58,996 nucleotides of DNA from Elusimicrobia bacterium CG_4_9_14_3_um_filter_62_55 (GTDB taxonomy: Bacteria > Elusimicrobiota > Elusimicrobia > UBA1565): assembly GCA_002790095.1 (NCBI GenBank), contig PFUL01000040.1, forward strand, positions 1-58,996, given 5' to 3'. Within the stretch, counting starts at the first letter, position 1. The number at the start of each line of letters is the position of its first letter. Shown piece after piece: positions 1 to 9,102 of the stretch. The position numbers and the translations under genes were made by a program. Below the pieces are notes generated by a model. The model saw only the letters and a program-made list of their open reading frames with translations. It was not told the DNA's origin and made no database searches.

Positions 1-1
1 T

Positions 2-100
2 GAGATTTTCCCCCAGCGACCGTACCCCGTCCAATAGGGCTCGCGGACGCCAGTCACCCGCCCCGACGGCGCCGCAGAGGCGCCGGTTCGTCGGCCCTGC
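2..100. repeat. Copy 1 of a structured 99-bp dispersed repeat
   Basis: This block aligns without gaps to 47763-47861, with about 17 mismatches by hand count (roughly 83% identity). Both copies can form a 7-bp GC hairpin with the same GCAGA loop (here 67-73 pairing with 79-85). One base pair is swapped in a compensatory way (C72-G80 here, G47833-C47841 there). Both copies end exactly 16 bases before a -35 box. The block starts at the window edge and may extend further left. No product is proposed; it could be a regulatory RNA, an upstream promoter module or the end of a mobile element. Confidence 0.7.
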
Positions 101-116
101 CGCAACGGCGGCGACA

Positions 117-145
117 TTGACAGCCCGTCGGGGCCCCGTTATACT
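117..145 (+). promoter_or_regulatory. Sigma70-type promoter for the radical SAM gene
   Basis: TTGACA at 117-122, a 17-base spacer and TATACT at 140-145 form a near-consensus promoter. The start codon follows 20 bases after the -10 box. It sits at a fixed distance from the 99-bp repeat, the same arrangement as at 47878-47906. Confidence 0.8.
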
Positions 146-165
146 TAAACGACAACAGATTTTCC

Positions 166-1767
166 ATGTCCTACCTGCATCTCATCGACGACACCCAGAA
201 ACCGACCGCCAGCCGGGACTCCTTCCGGCCGACGCCGCTCTCGCTCTGGGAAAAGCCCCGTACGCGGCCGATCCGCGTCTTTCTGTCGACGGTCCCCTAC
301 GACACGATGAAGTTGGGTTACGGGATCAACACAAAAACCAAGAATAAAAAGAAGATTTACGGCTACACCCCGCCGTTGGGCTTAGGGATGCTCGCCCGCG
401 TCTCAAAGGAGTACGGGGCCGAAGTCATCGTCAACGACGCGGGTCCGCTCGGCGACGACTACGACGACGTGATCGCGAAAGCCGCGGCGTTCAAGCCCGA
501 CATCGTCGGCTTTACGGTGTTCACCTCCAATTTCGCCCAGGCGCTCGAGAGCGTCGAGCGCGTGCGCAAGCACCCGCAGCTGAAGGACGCGCTGGTGCTG
601 ATCGGGGGTCCGCACGTCTACACCTTCCGCGATAAGACGCTCGACGAGATCCCGGCCGACATCGCCGTTTACGGCGAGGCCGAGGTGGACCTGCACGAAC
701 TCTTCGAGTACTACGACGGCAAGCGCGACGCGCTCGCGGCGGTGAACGGCATTTTCTACCGGACCAAAAACGCGATTAAAAAGACCGAGGAAACGCACTC
801 CGCCCGTTCGCTCGACAACTTCGGCTTCCCGGACTGGTCGCAATACGATTTCTCACTGTACCGGAACATCCCCGGGCAGATTAAGCGCTACCCGATGACG
901 AGCATGATCACCTCGCGCGGCTGCCCGTACCGCTGCAACTTCTGCTTCCAGGCGGGCCGCTTTGCCGACAAGTACCGCCGCTATTCGCCGGAGCTAGTGA
1001 TCAACGAAATCATGAAGCTGCAGGCGGACTACGGCATCCGCGAGATCCAGTTTTGGGACGACATCTTCTTCATCAACAAGAAGTGGGTGCAGACTTTCTG
1101 CTCGCTGATCAAGAAGAACAAGATTGATCTGACTTGGTCCGGCTACGCCCGCGTCGACCTAGTCGATCCCGATCTCCTGAAGATGGCCGCCGACTGCGGC
1201 TGTTGGAACATCTTCTACGGCTACGAAAGCGGCACCCAAGAGATGCTCGACTTTCTCGACAAACGCGCGACGCTCGAGCAGGCGGTCAACGCGACGAAGT
1301 GGACGAAGGCGGCCGGCATCGGCATCCGCGGCTCGTTCATGGTCGGCCTCCCAAACGAGACGCCGGAAAAAGGCCGCAAGACGATCGAGTTCGCGATCGC
1401 TCTCGATCCGGACTACGCGAACTTCAACATCTTCTTTCCGGAACCCGGCACCATCCTCTACGAACGCGCGATCGAATCGGGCCGGCTGCTGTCGCAGTCG
1501 TATCTCGGGCGAACGGTGCCGGTGTACCTGCCCGAAGGCTATTCGTCTCCCGACGAGATCCGCGCGCTGCAGCAGGAGGCGTTTCGGCGGTTCTACTTCC
1601 GCCCGTCCTACATCATGCGCCGCCTGATCCGCACGCGCTCGTTCGAGGAACTCGAGCAGTACTACGAAGGCGCGATGATGCTGCTCTCGATGGGGAAGAC
1701 GAAGGTGAAGTACGCCTTCCACACCGAAAACTCGAAGACCGGGCAGGAAAGCCGGAACGTCTTTTGA
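166..1767 (+). CDS. B12-binding-type radical SAM protein
   Basis: A 533-residue protein with the architecture of the BchE/HpnJ-like group of radical SAM enzymes: an N-terminal Rossmann-like cobalamin-binding region (about residues 40-200), then a radical SAM core. The iron-sulfur motif CxxxCxxC is intact at C253, C257 and C260 within SRGCPYRCNFC. The usual cobalamin DxHxxG motif is not evident; NDAGPLG stands at about that position, so B12 binding is uncertain. The ATG lies 20 bases behind a strong promoter, without a clear Shine-Dalgarno. It overlaps the next glycosyltransferase by four bases (TTGA), so the three genes to 3938 are probably one operon, perhaps for lipid or polymer modification. 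The substrate cannot be read from sequence. Confidence 0.85.
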   Translation: MSYLHLIDDTQKPTASRDSFRPTPLSLWEKPRTRPIRVFLSTVPYDTMKLGYGINTKTKNKKKIYGYTPPLGLGMLARVSKEYGAEVIVNDAGPLGDDYDDVIAKAAAFKPDIVGFTVFTSNFAQALESVERVRKHPQLKDALVLIGGPHVYTFRDKTLDEIPADIAVYGEAEVDLHELFEYYDGKRDALAAVNGIFYRTKNAIKKTEETHSARSLDNFGFPDWSQYDFSLYRNIPGQIKRYPMTSMITSRGCPYRCNFCFQAGRFADKYRRYSPELVINEIMKLQADYGIREIQFWDDIFFINKKWVQTFCSLIKKNKIDLTWSGYARVDLVDPDLLKMAADCGCWNIFYGYESGTQEMLDFLDKRATLEQAVNATKWTKAAGIGIRGSFMVGLPNETPEKGRKTIEFAIALDPDYANFNIFFPEPGTILYERAIESGRLLSQSYLGRTVPVYLPEGYSSPDEIRALQQEAFRRFYFRPSYIMRRLIRTRSFEELEQYYEGAMMLLSMGKTKVKYAFHTENSKTGQESRNVF

Positions 1768-3023
1768 CCCGCCGCAAAGGCCTGCTGGTCTTCGCCGCCG
1801 CGCTCGCGCTGCGGCTTTCGTTTTTGGGACTCTCCCGCACCGAAACCGTCCTAACCGGCGATCAGCTCGACTACGATCAGATCGCGCATCATCTCGCGAC
1901 AGGCGGAGGCTTCGCCTACAACCCGGGCGTCCCGACCTCGATACGGGCGCCGGTCTATCCCTACGCGCTCGCGGCCGTCTACAAGATCTTCGGGAGAAAC
2001 TACGGTCGGGTTCGCGTTCTCCAGGCTCTGCTCGGCGCCGGCGTTTGCTGGCTCCTCTTCTGGCTCGTCCGGTATGAATTCGACGACCGCAGTGCTCTCG
2101 CGGCCGCAGGTTTCGCGGTGCTCTACCCGGTGTTCATGCACTATGAAACTCGGCTGCTCTCCGAATCCCTCGCCGTCTTTCTCACGCTCGCGTGCGTGCC
2201 CGGCCTGATCGCCTACGCGAAGACAGGCCGACTCGCCCCGCTCGCCGCGTCCGCGGCGATCACGGCGGCGGCCGCGCTGACGCGGCCCGGGATCATGCTG
2301 CTTCCCCTGGCCGCCGCGCCGTTTTTGCTCGCGCGCCGCTCCGGAGGCCTTCGGGCCGCCGTCCTCTATTTCGGCGTGTATGCGGGCCTGATGCTCCCGT
2401 GGTCGCTAAGAAACCAGCACCACTTCGGACATTGGGCGATCTGCACCCGCGGACCGGGCATGGGGCTTTACACGACAAGTCTGATGATCGAAGGCATGCC
2501 CTACCGCGAAGCCTTCAACAAGGCTGAAATCCTCGTCCATGAGCCCCGCTACGCCGAACCGACCGAACCGACCCACGGCTCTCATCCCTACGCCGAACTC
2601 GAAGCCCGCTACAAAGCGATGGCTCTGCCCGTGATCAAGGCCCATCCGTTCGCCTACGCCTGGATCGTGGCCAAGCGCCTGCCGCGCTTTTGGATCAGCA
2701 GCCATTCCTCGGTATTCGGAGTCGACCGGCCGCTTTCCGAGTACCGGGCCGAGGGCCGTTGGGGACCCGTGCTCTTCCGATTCCTGCTGCTGGGGCTTCA
2801 CGCGGCACTGTGCGCGCTGGCGGCGCTCGGAATCTTCGTCTGGAGGGAGCGCTGGAAAACCCTTTGGCCGTTGGCCGTGGTCCCGGCGTACTTCACTATT
2901 CACATCGGCTTCGACCTGATTCCGCGCTACGGACTCCCGGCGTTTCCGCTGCTGTTCGCGAACGCGGGCGTGGCCGCGGTTTTTCTGTTCGACCTGTGGC
3001 GCGCGCGCGCGAAAGAATCTTAG
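1764..3023 (+). CDS. Membrane glycosyltransferase of the ArnT/PMT (GT39-like) type
   Basis: A 419-residue polytopic membrane protein starting at a TTG inside the TTGA overlap with the upstream stop; the protein then runs directly into a first membrane segment (LLVFAAALALRLSFLGL). The early loop with DQLDYDQIAHHLATGGGFAY followed by RAPVYPYALAAVY matches the dolichyl/undecaprenyl-phosphate sugar-dependent glycosyltransferases, which transfer a lipid-linked sugar on the outer face of the inner membrane. Several hydrophobic segments follow to the C-terminus. With the GT2 enzyme downstream it could form a make-and-use pair: one enzyme loads the polyprenyl carrier, this one transfers from it. The acceptor is unknown. 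Confidence 0.7.
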   Translation: MTRRKGLLVFAAALALRLSFLGLSRTETVLTGDQLDYDQIAHHLATGGGFAYNPGVPTSIRAPVYPYALAAVYKIFGRNYGRVRVLQALLGAGVCWLLFWLVRYEFDDRSALAAAGFAVLYPVFMHYETRLLSESLAVFLTLACVPGLIAYAKTGRLAPLAASAAITAAAALTRPGIMLLPLAAAPFLLARRSGGLRAAVLYFGVYAGLMLPWSLRNQHHFGHWAICTRGPGMGLYTTSLMIEGMPYREAFNKAEILVHEPRYAEPTEPTHGSHPYAELEARYKAMALPVIKAHPFAYAWIVAKRLPRFWISSHSSVFGVDRPLSEYRAEGRWGPVLFRFLLLGLHAALCALAALGIFVWRERWKTLWPLAVVPAYFTIHIGFDLIPRYGLPAFPLLFANAGVAAVFLFDLWRARAKES

Positions 3024-3026
3024 AAT
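3021..3026 (+). promoter_or_regulatory. -10 box of a putative leaderless promoter
   Basis: TAGAAT ends six bases before the ATG at 3033, so transcription would begin at about the A of the start codon. No clear -35 box is seen, so this is weaker than the similar sites at 6017 and 48592. It could provide an internal start for the GT2 gene. Confidence 0.4.
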
Positions 3027-3032
3027 GCGCTG

Positions 3033-3938
3033 ATGACCCAACGGAAACCCCCGCCGCTGAGCGTCGTCGTCCCCGCCTTCAACGAGGAAGGCGGCGTCGC
3101 CGACGTGGTGCGCTCGATCGCCGGGGTGCTCGAGTCCTCGGGCTATGAAAAGGACGCCTTCGAGATCCTGGTCGTCGACGATGGGTCGACCGACGCGACC
3201 GCCGCGCGGGCGGAATCCGCCGGCGCGCGCGTGCTGCGCCATCCCCACAACATGGGCTACGGGAAGTCGCTTCTGACCGGCTTCGCCCAAACGCGGTTCG
3301 ACTGGATCTTAATGATCGACGCGGACGGCACCTATGCGGCCGCGGACATCCCGAAGCTGCTGGAGTTCGCCCCCGCATTCGACATGGTCATCGGCGCCCG
3401 GCAGGGTACGCTGTTCTGGGGGGGACTCTGGGAGTCCTTTCGCCGGAAAATCTATCTGAGGATGGCGGGCTTCGTGGCCGGCCAGAAGCTTCCGGACGCC
3501 AATTCAGGAATCCGGCTGCTGCGCAAGAACGCGGTCGAGCGGTCGATGCCGATCCTCTGCTACGGCTACTCGCTTTCTACGACGATGACGCTCTCCTTCC
3601 TGCAGGCAGGGCGCTTCGTGAAGTTCGTTCCGGTGTCCTACCGCGTGCGCAAAGGAAAATCGAAGGTGCGGCTTCTGCGCGACGTCCCGAGAACGCTGCA
3701 GATCATGACGCAGGTGATCCTCTACTACAACCCGCTGAAGTTCGTCGTCTTTCTATGTCTGGTCCCGTTCTCGGTCGGGCTCGCCTTCGCCGCGCGCTAC
3801 TGCGTCACGCACGACGGGAAAGCCGTGTACGCAACCGGCGCGGCGCTGGTCGCCACGGTCGCCTGCTTCTTGATCGGCTGTTTAATGGACTCGATCCGCC
3901 TAGGACGGCGGCGCGAGTCGGACTCTTTCCGGAACTGA
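3033..3938 (+). CDS. Polyprenyl-phosphate-type glycosyltransferase family 2
   Basis: A 301-residue GT-A fold enzyme resembling dolichol-phosphate mannosyltransferase. The nucleotide-binding acidic pair is in VVDDGSTDAT (D49, D50) and the metal-binding DAD motif is in MIDADGTY. About two membrane segments follow near residues 230-290, ending in a short basic tail. It probably transfers a sugar from an NDP-sugar to a polyprenyl phosphate at the inner membrane. It lies nine bases after the GT39-like gene and is convergent with speA, with a single base between the two stop codons. The specific sugar is unknown. Confidence 0.8.
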   Translation: MTQRKPPPLSVVVPAFNEEGGVADVVRSIAGVLESSGYEKDAFEILVVDDGSTDATAARAESAGARVLRHPHNMGYGKSLLTGFAQTRFDWILMIDADGTYAAADIPKLLEFAPAFDMVIGARQGTLFWGGLWESFRRKIYLRMAGFVAGQKLPDANSGIRLLRKNAVERSMPILCYGYSLSTTMTLSFLQAGRFVKFVPVSYRVRKGKSKVRLLRDVPRTLQIMTQVILYYNPLKFVVFLCLVPFSVGLAFAARYCVTHDGKAVYATGAALVATVACFLIGCLMDSIRLGRRRESDSFRN

Positions 3939-3939
3939 T

Positions 3940-5913
3940 TTAGTCGGACCGACTCGAGGCGACCGACCGATCGTCTCCGTGCTGGAAGTCGGCGGGCTCG
4001 CGCGCCGCGCCGTTGCGTTCGATGTAGGTGTATTCGCGCATCATCGTCTCGTAAAAATTAAGCAGGTCGACGCCCTCACGAGGCTTGAGCGCCCCGGCCT
4101 TCACGCGCTGGTCGATCGCCGCCTTCACCATCTTCACCAATTCGAATTTATTGTATTGGATGCTTTCGAGCACGTCCCAAACGCGTTGTCCCCGGATGAT
4201 CTCCTCTAGGTAGTAGCCGCCGGGCTCCTCTTCGTCCTGGAAGACGTGGACCTCGTTGACGCGGCCGAACAGGTTGTGGATGTCGCCCATCGTCGCCTGA
4301 TACGCGCCCATCAGAAAGATCCCCAGGTAGTACGGATTTCCGTTGAGAGCGTGCAGGGGAAGCGTGCTTTCATCGCCCCGAGCGGAGGCGAAGGTCGACA
4401 CCTTCCCGTCGGAATCGCAGGTGATGTCCGCGATTGACGCGCGGCGCTCGGGCTCCTCGCACAGCCGGTGAAGCGGCATGATCGGGAATATCTGCTCGAT
4501 CGCCCAAATGTCGGGCAAAGACTGAAACACGGAAAAATTAACCAAGTACTGATCGTGAAGCGTCTGGACCATCGCCGCGACGTCCTCGGGAACCGTTTCG
4601 GCGCTCGGAATCAGTTTCGCGACCTCAACGCACAAGCGCCAATAGAGCGTCTCCGCCTTCGCCTTGTCTTCCAGGCCGAGAAATCCCAGACGGAACATCG
4701 TGGAGGCTTCCTGAAGCGCCTGCTGCGCGTCGTGGTAGCTCTCCGCCAAATTCTCGACGTTGAGCATCTTCAGCGCGTCGCGGATATCCCGCACGACCTT
4801 GTGCTCGGTCGGCGTCTCTTCCACGGGAATCGGCGTCGATGAGGCCTCGATCGACCCGAACGCGTCAACGACCAGAATCGCGTGATGCGCCGTCAGCGCG
4901 CGTCCGGACTCGGTCACGATGTTCGGCTCGGGGACCTTTTCCTCCGCGCAAACCTCCTGAACGGCGTAGACCACGTCGCGCGTGTATTCCTCGAGCGTGT
5001 AATTCATCGAATGATCGCTCGAGGTTTTCGCGCCCTCGTAGTCCACGCCCAAGCCGCCCCCGCAATCCAAAAATTCCAACTCAGCGCCCATGCCTCGGAG
5101 CTTCGCGTAGACGCGCGCGCCTTCTTTCACCGCCTCTTTGACGACTCGGATATCCGTGACCTGGGATCCAATGTGAAAATGCAGCAGCTTCGCGCAGTCG
5201 AGCATTCCCCGCGCCTCGAGCTTCCTCACGGCGGCGATAATCTCAGAGGTCGTCAGGCCGAACTTCGCACCGTGGCCGGCGGACGTCGCCCATTTTCCGC
5301 TGCCCTCAGTTTCCAGTTTCGCGCGAAGGCCCACATTCGGACGCATGCCCGTTTCCTCCGCCGCGTCGAGCAGCATGTCGAGCTCGGAGAGTTTTTCGAT
5401 CACGACGACGATGCGGCGCCCGATCTTCGTTCCGACGCAGGCCAGACGCATCATCGCCATGTCTTTGTAGCCGTTGACGATCGCCAGCGCGTCGTTGGAA
5501 TTCATCGCCAACACGGCCATCAACTCCGGCTTCGAGCCCGCTTCGAGTCCGAGTTGAAACGGCTTTCCCGCGTCGAGCACTTCCTCGACGACTTCCCGCA
5601 GTTGATTGACCTTGATAGGGTAAACGCCGAAATAGCGTCCCGCGTAGCCGTATTCCTTGATCGCGCGTTTGAACGCGCGGTTGAGCACCGCGACTCGATC
5701 TCGAAGAATGTCCTGAAAACGAATCAGCGCCGGCAGCTTCACGCCGCGCGAGACGACGTCGTCCACTACGCGCTTTACGTCGATGGAGCGCTTCACGTTG
5801 CGCAGCGGCTGAAAACTAAGATGACCCGCGTCGTTGACTTGAAAGTAGTTGAGACCCCAGCCCTTTAGGTTGTAGAGCTTCTCGGAATCTTTAGGGGTCC
5901 AATCCTTCGTCAC
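3940..5913 (-). CDS. speA: Biosynthetic arginine decarboxylase (PLP-dependent)
   Basis: This 657-residue protein matches SpeA in length and order. The N-terminal alanine-racemase-like barrel carries the PLP lysine in YPIKVNQLREVV, the substrate-side LHFHIGSQ and the phosphate-binding CGGGLGVDYEG and ESGRALTAHH motifs, followed by the helical and C-terminal beta domains. It converts arginine to agmatine, the first step of the agmatine route to putrescine and spermidine, in the cytoplasm. The start is GTG at 5913, five bases behind a well-formed -10 box, so the mRNA is probably leaderless. No other polyamine gene is adjacent. Convergent with the GT2 gene. Confidence 0.95.
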   Translation of the reverse strand: MTKDWTPKDSEKLYNLKGWGLNYFQVNDAGHLSFQPLRNVKRSIDVKRVVDDVVSRGVKLPALIRFQDILRDRVAVLNRAFKRAIKEYGYAGRYFGVYPIKVNQLREVVEEVLDAGKPFQLGLEAGSKPELMAVLAMNSNDALAIVNGYKDMAMMRLACVGTKIGRRIVVVIEKLSELDMLLDAAEETGMRPNVGLRAKLETEGSGKWATSAGHGAKFGLTTSEIIAAVRKLEARGMLDCAKLLHFHIGSQVTDIRVVKEAVKEGARVYAKLRGMGAELEFLDCGGGLGVDYEGAKTSSDHSMNYTLEEYTRDVVYAVQEVCAEEKVPEPNIVTESGRALTAHHAILVVDAFGSIEASSTPIPVEETPTEHKVVRDIRDALKMLNVENLAESYHDAQQALQEASTMFRLGFLGLEDKAKAETLYWRLCVEVAKLIPSAETVPEDVAAMVQTLHDQYLVNFSVFQSLPDIWAIEQIFPIMPLHRLCEEPERRASIADITCDSDGKVSTFASARGDESTLPLHALNGNPYYLGIFLMGAYQATMGDIHNLFGRVNEVHVFQDEEEPGGYYLEEIIRGQRVWDVLESIQYNKFELVKMVKAAIDQRVKAGALKPREGVDLLNFYETMMREYTYIERNGAAREPADFQHGDDRSVASSRSD

Positions 5914-5918
5914 GGGAA

Positions 5919-5947
5919 ATTATCCCGTATTTCCCGCGCCGATTCAA
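5919..5947 (-). promoter_or_regulatory. speA promoter, predicted leaderless
   Basis: On the minus strand TTGAAT (5942-5947), a 17-base spacer and GATAAT (5919-5924) precede the speA GTG by only five bases. There is no room for a ribosome-binding site. Confidence 0.65.
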
Positions 5948-5993
5948 TGACGACGATTCCTTAAGGTCGTTTCCAAAACTTAACCCGCGCGCC

Positions 5994-6022
5994 TTTACCT
6001 CGCAACAGACGGCGGCTATACT
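5994..6022 (+). promoter_or_regulatory. Promoter of the exported-protein pair, predicted leaderless
   Basis: TTTACC (5994-5999), 17 bases, TATACT (6017-6022), then six bases to the ATG at 6029. The spacing places the transcription start on the initiation codon. Confidence 0.65.
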
Positions 6023-6028
6023 ACGGCG

Positions 6029-6862
6029 ATGCCCCCCCTGCTGCTCTTTCTCTTGATTTGCGCTCCCGCGCGAGGGGCCGAGATCAAGAGTCCGGACTCG
6101 ACGATCCGGTGGACGATCGGCGCGCCCGTCTATTCCCTTCTAACCCCGAAGGGAAAAACCCGCGAGCGCCGCCTGCCTCCGAAGCCCTCCGAGGGCAATT
6201 GGACGCGGCGGCTGTTGTTCCCGGAAAAAGGAGCTTTTTTCGGGGTTCTTGATGAAAAACGCGAAGAACTCGGACTGCACCTCGAGGGCCGCAGGGGTCC
6301 CGCGACGGCGAAACTAGCCGTCTCTGCCTCGATTCTGTATCTGCTCAGCAAACCCGGACGCGTGCTTTGGAAGAAGCGCCTGCGCGAACGCCATTTCGGG
6401 GGCGCGGGAACGGCCGATGAGATTCCTCTCAAGATCACCGATGACGGAACCGCCGCCGTACTGCTTCAAGACTCAGACCCCTACACGAAATCCCGCCCCG
6501 TGGTCCTCGTCATCGACCCGCGGGGGCGCACGAAGCTGGAACTCGGATACACCGTTTGGAGTCGGATCGACGAACTCTCGCTCTCCCGCGACGGCAGAAG
6601 CCTCGCGATCCGGGGTCTGGGACGAATCCCGGAAGGGGAAAATTGGGGGAAAGCCGTAGGCGTGTACCGGATTGATGACGACAAGGGCTGGGTAAGCGCC
6701 GTCCCCGAAGCGGAACCCTCGGGACGCGCTTTACGCGTGCACGATGAGGGATGGGTTTGCTGCGTCCGGGAAGGCCCCGTGTACGTCGCATTCGATCCGT
6801 CCGGGAGGCGCGAGCGCATGGAACCCGAAGAAATGATCCGCCGGTTCGGAGAAGGGCGTTGA
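6029..6862 (+). CDS. Exported protein of unknown function
   Basis: A 277-residue protein with an N-terminal hydrophobic stretch ending at a plausible signal-peptidase site (LLLFLLICAPARGAE). The rest is rich in alternating hydrophobic and charged strands with repeated segments such as DDGTAAVLLQDSDPY and SRDGRSLAIRGLGR, which look like blades of a beta-propeller, but I cannot name a family. It overlaps the next gene by four bases (TTGA), so the two are translationally coupled and probably act together in the periplasm. No enzyme motif was found. Confidence 0.6.
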   Translation: MPPLLLFLLICAPARGAEIKSPDSTIRWTIGAPVYSLLTPKGKTRERRLPPKPSEGNWTRRLLFPEKGAFFGVLDEKREELGLHLEGRRGPATAKLAVSASILYLLSKPGRVLWKKRLRERHFGGAGTADEIPLKITDDGTAAVLLQDSDPYTKSRPVVLVIDPRGRTKLELGYTVWSRIDELSLSRDGRSLAIRGLGRIPEGENWGKAVGVYRIDDDKGWVSAVPEAEPSGRALRVHDEGWVCCVREGPVYVAFDPSGRRERMEPEEMIRRFGEGR

Positions 6863-7764
6863 TCCGCTTCGCCCTCGCGGTTTTGCTGTGCGCGGCGCCC
6901 GCCGCGCGGGCGGCGCTGCCTTCAGCCCGTATTCCGACCGCCCGGGCGGACCCTCTCGACTCGGAGTTGCGGCGCTTGGCGCAAGACGGTTGGCGGCCCT
7001 CCGAGAAAGCCTCCTCGCGGGTTCGCGGCGGCCGCCTCGTCGCGATCATCTACTCTAAGGAGGGCGGCACGCGCGTTTCCGAGCGCCTCTACGTCTACTT
7101 CGTCGGCAGGAAGGGATTCAACACCTTGCATATGTATCCCGGTTCAAGCGTAGACCTCTCTTTGGCGGCCGCTCACGGCGACGGGACGATCCCGGACCTC
7201 GCCGGAGACTACTCCCGCATCCTCGCCTACAGGACGATTTTCCCGGGAATCGGCCAGGAGAAACTGCGGGTCTTCCGCTACGCCGGCGGAAAAATCCGCC
7301 ACCTCGCCGATTTCGATCAAGGCCGCTTCGAAGACGTCGACGGGGACAAGACCTGGGAGATCGTCACGCAGGATCGACCGCTCGGAAAGTACTTCATGAT
7401 CAACTGTAAATCCTTCTATACGATGGCCGACAAGGCCTTCCGCACGCGCGTCTACGCCTGGAGAGACAAGCGCCTCGTCAACGCATCCCGTCAATACGAG
7501 GGCTACTTCAAAACCAGAATCGAGGATGTGCGCGGCCAGGTCTCGGGAATCGACGCCCGCTCCACCAAGGACTACGGCCGCTTCCTGGCGCTGACGCTTC
7601 AGTTGTACTTCGACAGCGCCCAGATCGGAAAAGCGCGCGAGGGGTGGGGGGAGTTCAGAACGCTCTACCCGGTGAAGGCGACCGACCCGAAACCGGTCAA
7701 GCGCTGCCTGGAGCAGATGGAGACGGAACTGCGCGACCGGCTGAACATCCCCAAGGACTGGTAG
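6859..7764 (+). CDS. Exported protein of unknown function, coupled to the preceding gene
   Basis: The open frame extends upstream, but the TTG at 6859 is chosen because it forms a TTGA overlap with the previous stop and opens directly into a signal peptide (IRFALAVLLCAAPAARA). The 301-residue product contains an FG-GAP-like segment (FEDVDGDKTWEIVTQD) and an apparent tail of helices after about residue 230 that could be TPR-like. No catalytic motif is recognised. It is convergent with serS, with three bases between the stops. Confidence 0.6.
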   Translation: MIRFALAVLLCAAPAARAALPSARIPTARADPLDSELRRLAQDGWRPSEKASSRVRGGRLVAIIYSKEGGTRVSERLYVYFVGRKGFNTLHMYPGSSVDLSLAAAHGDGTIPDLAGDYSRILAYRTIFPGIGQEKLRVFRYAGGKIRHLADFDQGRFEDVDGDKTWEIVTQDRPLGKYFMINCKSFYTMADKAFRTRVYAWRDKRLVNASRQYEGYFKTRIEDVRGQVSGIDARSTKDYGRFLALTLQLYFDSAQIGKAREGWGEFRTLYPVKATDPKPVKRCLEQMETELRDRLNIPKDW

Positions 7765-7767
7765 GGC

Positions 7768-9102
7768 CTACTTCGCCTCTATCGTCTCGATTCCTCCCAT
7801 ATACGGCTTGAGAGCGGCCGGAACCGTGACGGACCCGTCGGCGTTTTGATAATTCTCGAGCACCGCGACGAAAATTCGGCCGACCGCGAGTCCGGACCCG
7901 TTGAGCGTGTGCACCCACTCCACCTCCCCCTTCTTGCCGCCGACGGGAGCCCGCCGCATCCGGGCGTTCATGCGCCGAGCCTGGAAATCCCCGCAGTTGG
8001 AGCACGAGGAGACTTCGCGCCAGCGTTTCTCGCCGGGCAGCCACACCTCGAGGTCGTAGGTCTTCTTCGCCGCGAAACCGATATCGGCGGTGCACAGCTC
8101 GATCACCCGGTAGGGAAGTTCGAGCTTCTTTAAAATCGCCTCGGCGTGGGAGGTCAAGGACTCGAGCGCCGCCATGGATTGCTCGGGCTTGACGATCCAC
8201 ACCAGTTCCACCTTTTCGAATTGATGCTGCCGGATGAATCCCTTCACATCCTTTCCGTGGGACCCGGCCTCCTGGCGAAAACACGGCGTCAGGGCCGTCA
8301 TTTTCATCGGAAGGTCCGCTTCGTCGACGATCGTCTCGCGCACGACATTGGTCAGCGGTACTTCCGCGGTGGGGATCAGATAGTAGGAGTGCGATTTCGC
8401 GCCGTCCTCGGCCTCCTCCAACTGTCCGGTCTTGTACAAGTCCTCTTCGAACTTCGGCAGCTGTCCGGTTCCCTCGAGGATTTCGGGTCTCACGATGTAG
8501 GGAACCCACATTTCGGTGTAGCCGTGCTCGCGCGTGTGCGTGTCGATCATCAATTGCGAGATCGCCCGCTGCAGACGCGCCCCTTCGCCGCGAACCAGCG
8601 CGAACCGCGATCCCGAAAGCTTCGCCGCCGTTTCGAAATCGAACGCGCCGATTCCCTCTCCGACGCCGACATGATCCTTCGCCTCGAATCCCGGCTCGGC
8701 CGGCTTCCGGTCCCCTTCGCGCACGACCGGGTTGTCGGCCTCGGATTTTCCGACCGGGACGCTCGCGTCGGGAAGGTGGGGAAGGCTCAACAGCGCCGAA
8801 CGGGACTTCTGCGTGAGGGGTTCGAGCTCCGCTTCCTTCTCCGCCATCGCGTCCTTGAGAGAGGCGACCTCCTTCTTAAGCGCTTCCGCCCGCTCCCGGT
8901 CGCCCGAAGCCATGGCCTGTCCGATCGACTTCGACGCGTCGTTGCGCTTGGAGCGCATTTCCTCGACTTCCTGCAGCAGCGCGCGGTGGCGTTTGTCGGT
9001 TTCGAGGTACTCGTCGAGCGCGGGCAGATAACGCCCCCCGCGGTTTTCGATCCCCGTACGCGCGGCGCCGGGATCTTTACGGAGCAGTTTCGGATCGTTC
9101 AT
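7768..9102 (-). CDS. serS: Seryl-tRNA synthetase
   Basis: A 444-residue class II aminoacyl-tRNA synthetase. The N-terminal region (about 30-100) is the long antiparallel coiled coil that binds the tRNA-Ser variable arm. The core has motif 2 in LTPCFRQEAGSHGKDVKGF and the serine-site TAEVPLTN. The C-terminal SSCSNCGDFQARRMNAR and LNGSGLAVGR segments complete the active site. It charges tRNA-Ser (and tRNA-Sec where present). The gene overlaps the upstream exported-protein gene by 26 bases, which suggests they are co-transcribed, though no functional link is apparent. Confidence 0.97.
   Translation of the reverse strand: MNDPKLLRKDPGAARTGIENRGGRYLPALDEYLETDKRHRALLQEVEEMRSKRNDASKSIGQAMASGDRERAEALKKEVASLKDAMAEKEAELEPLTQKSRSALLSLPHLPDASVPVGKSEADNPVVREGDRKPAEPGFEAKDHVGVGEGIGAFDFETAAKLSGSRFALVRGEGARLQRAISQLMIDTHTREHGYTEMWVPYIVRPEILEGTGQLPKFEEDLYKTGQLEEAEDGAKSHSYYLIPTAEVPLTNVVRETIVDEADLPMKMTALTPCFRQEAGSHGKDVKGFIRQHQFEKVELVWIVKPEQSMAALESLTSHAEAILKKLELPYRVIELCTADIGFAAKKTYDLEVWLPGEKRWREVSSCSNCGDFQARRMNARMRRAPVGGKKGEVEWVHTLNGSGLAVGRIFVAVLENYQNADGSVTVPAALKPYMGGIETIEAK

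Noticed and set aside
4882-5868. A 328-codon plus-strand open frame opposite speA
   Set aside because: Antisense shadow of a well-conserved gene; no recognisable protein.
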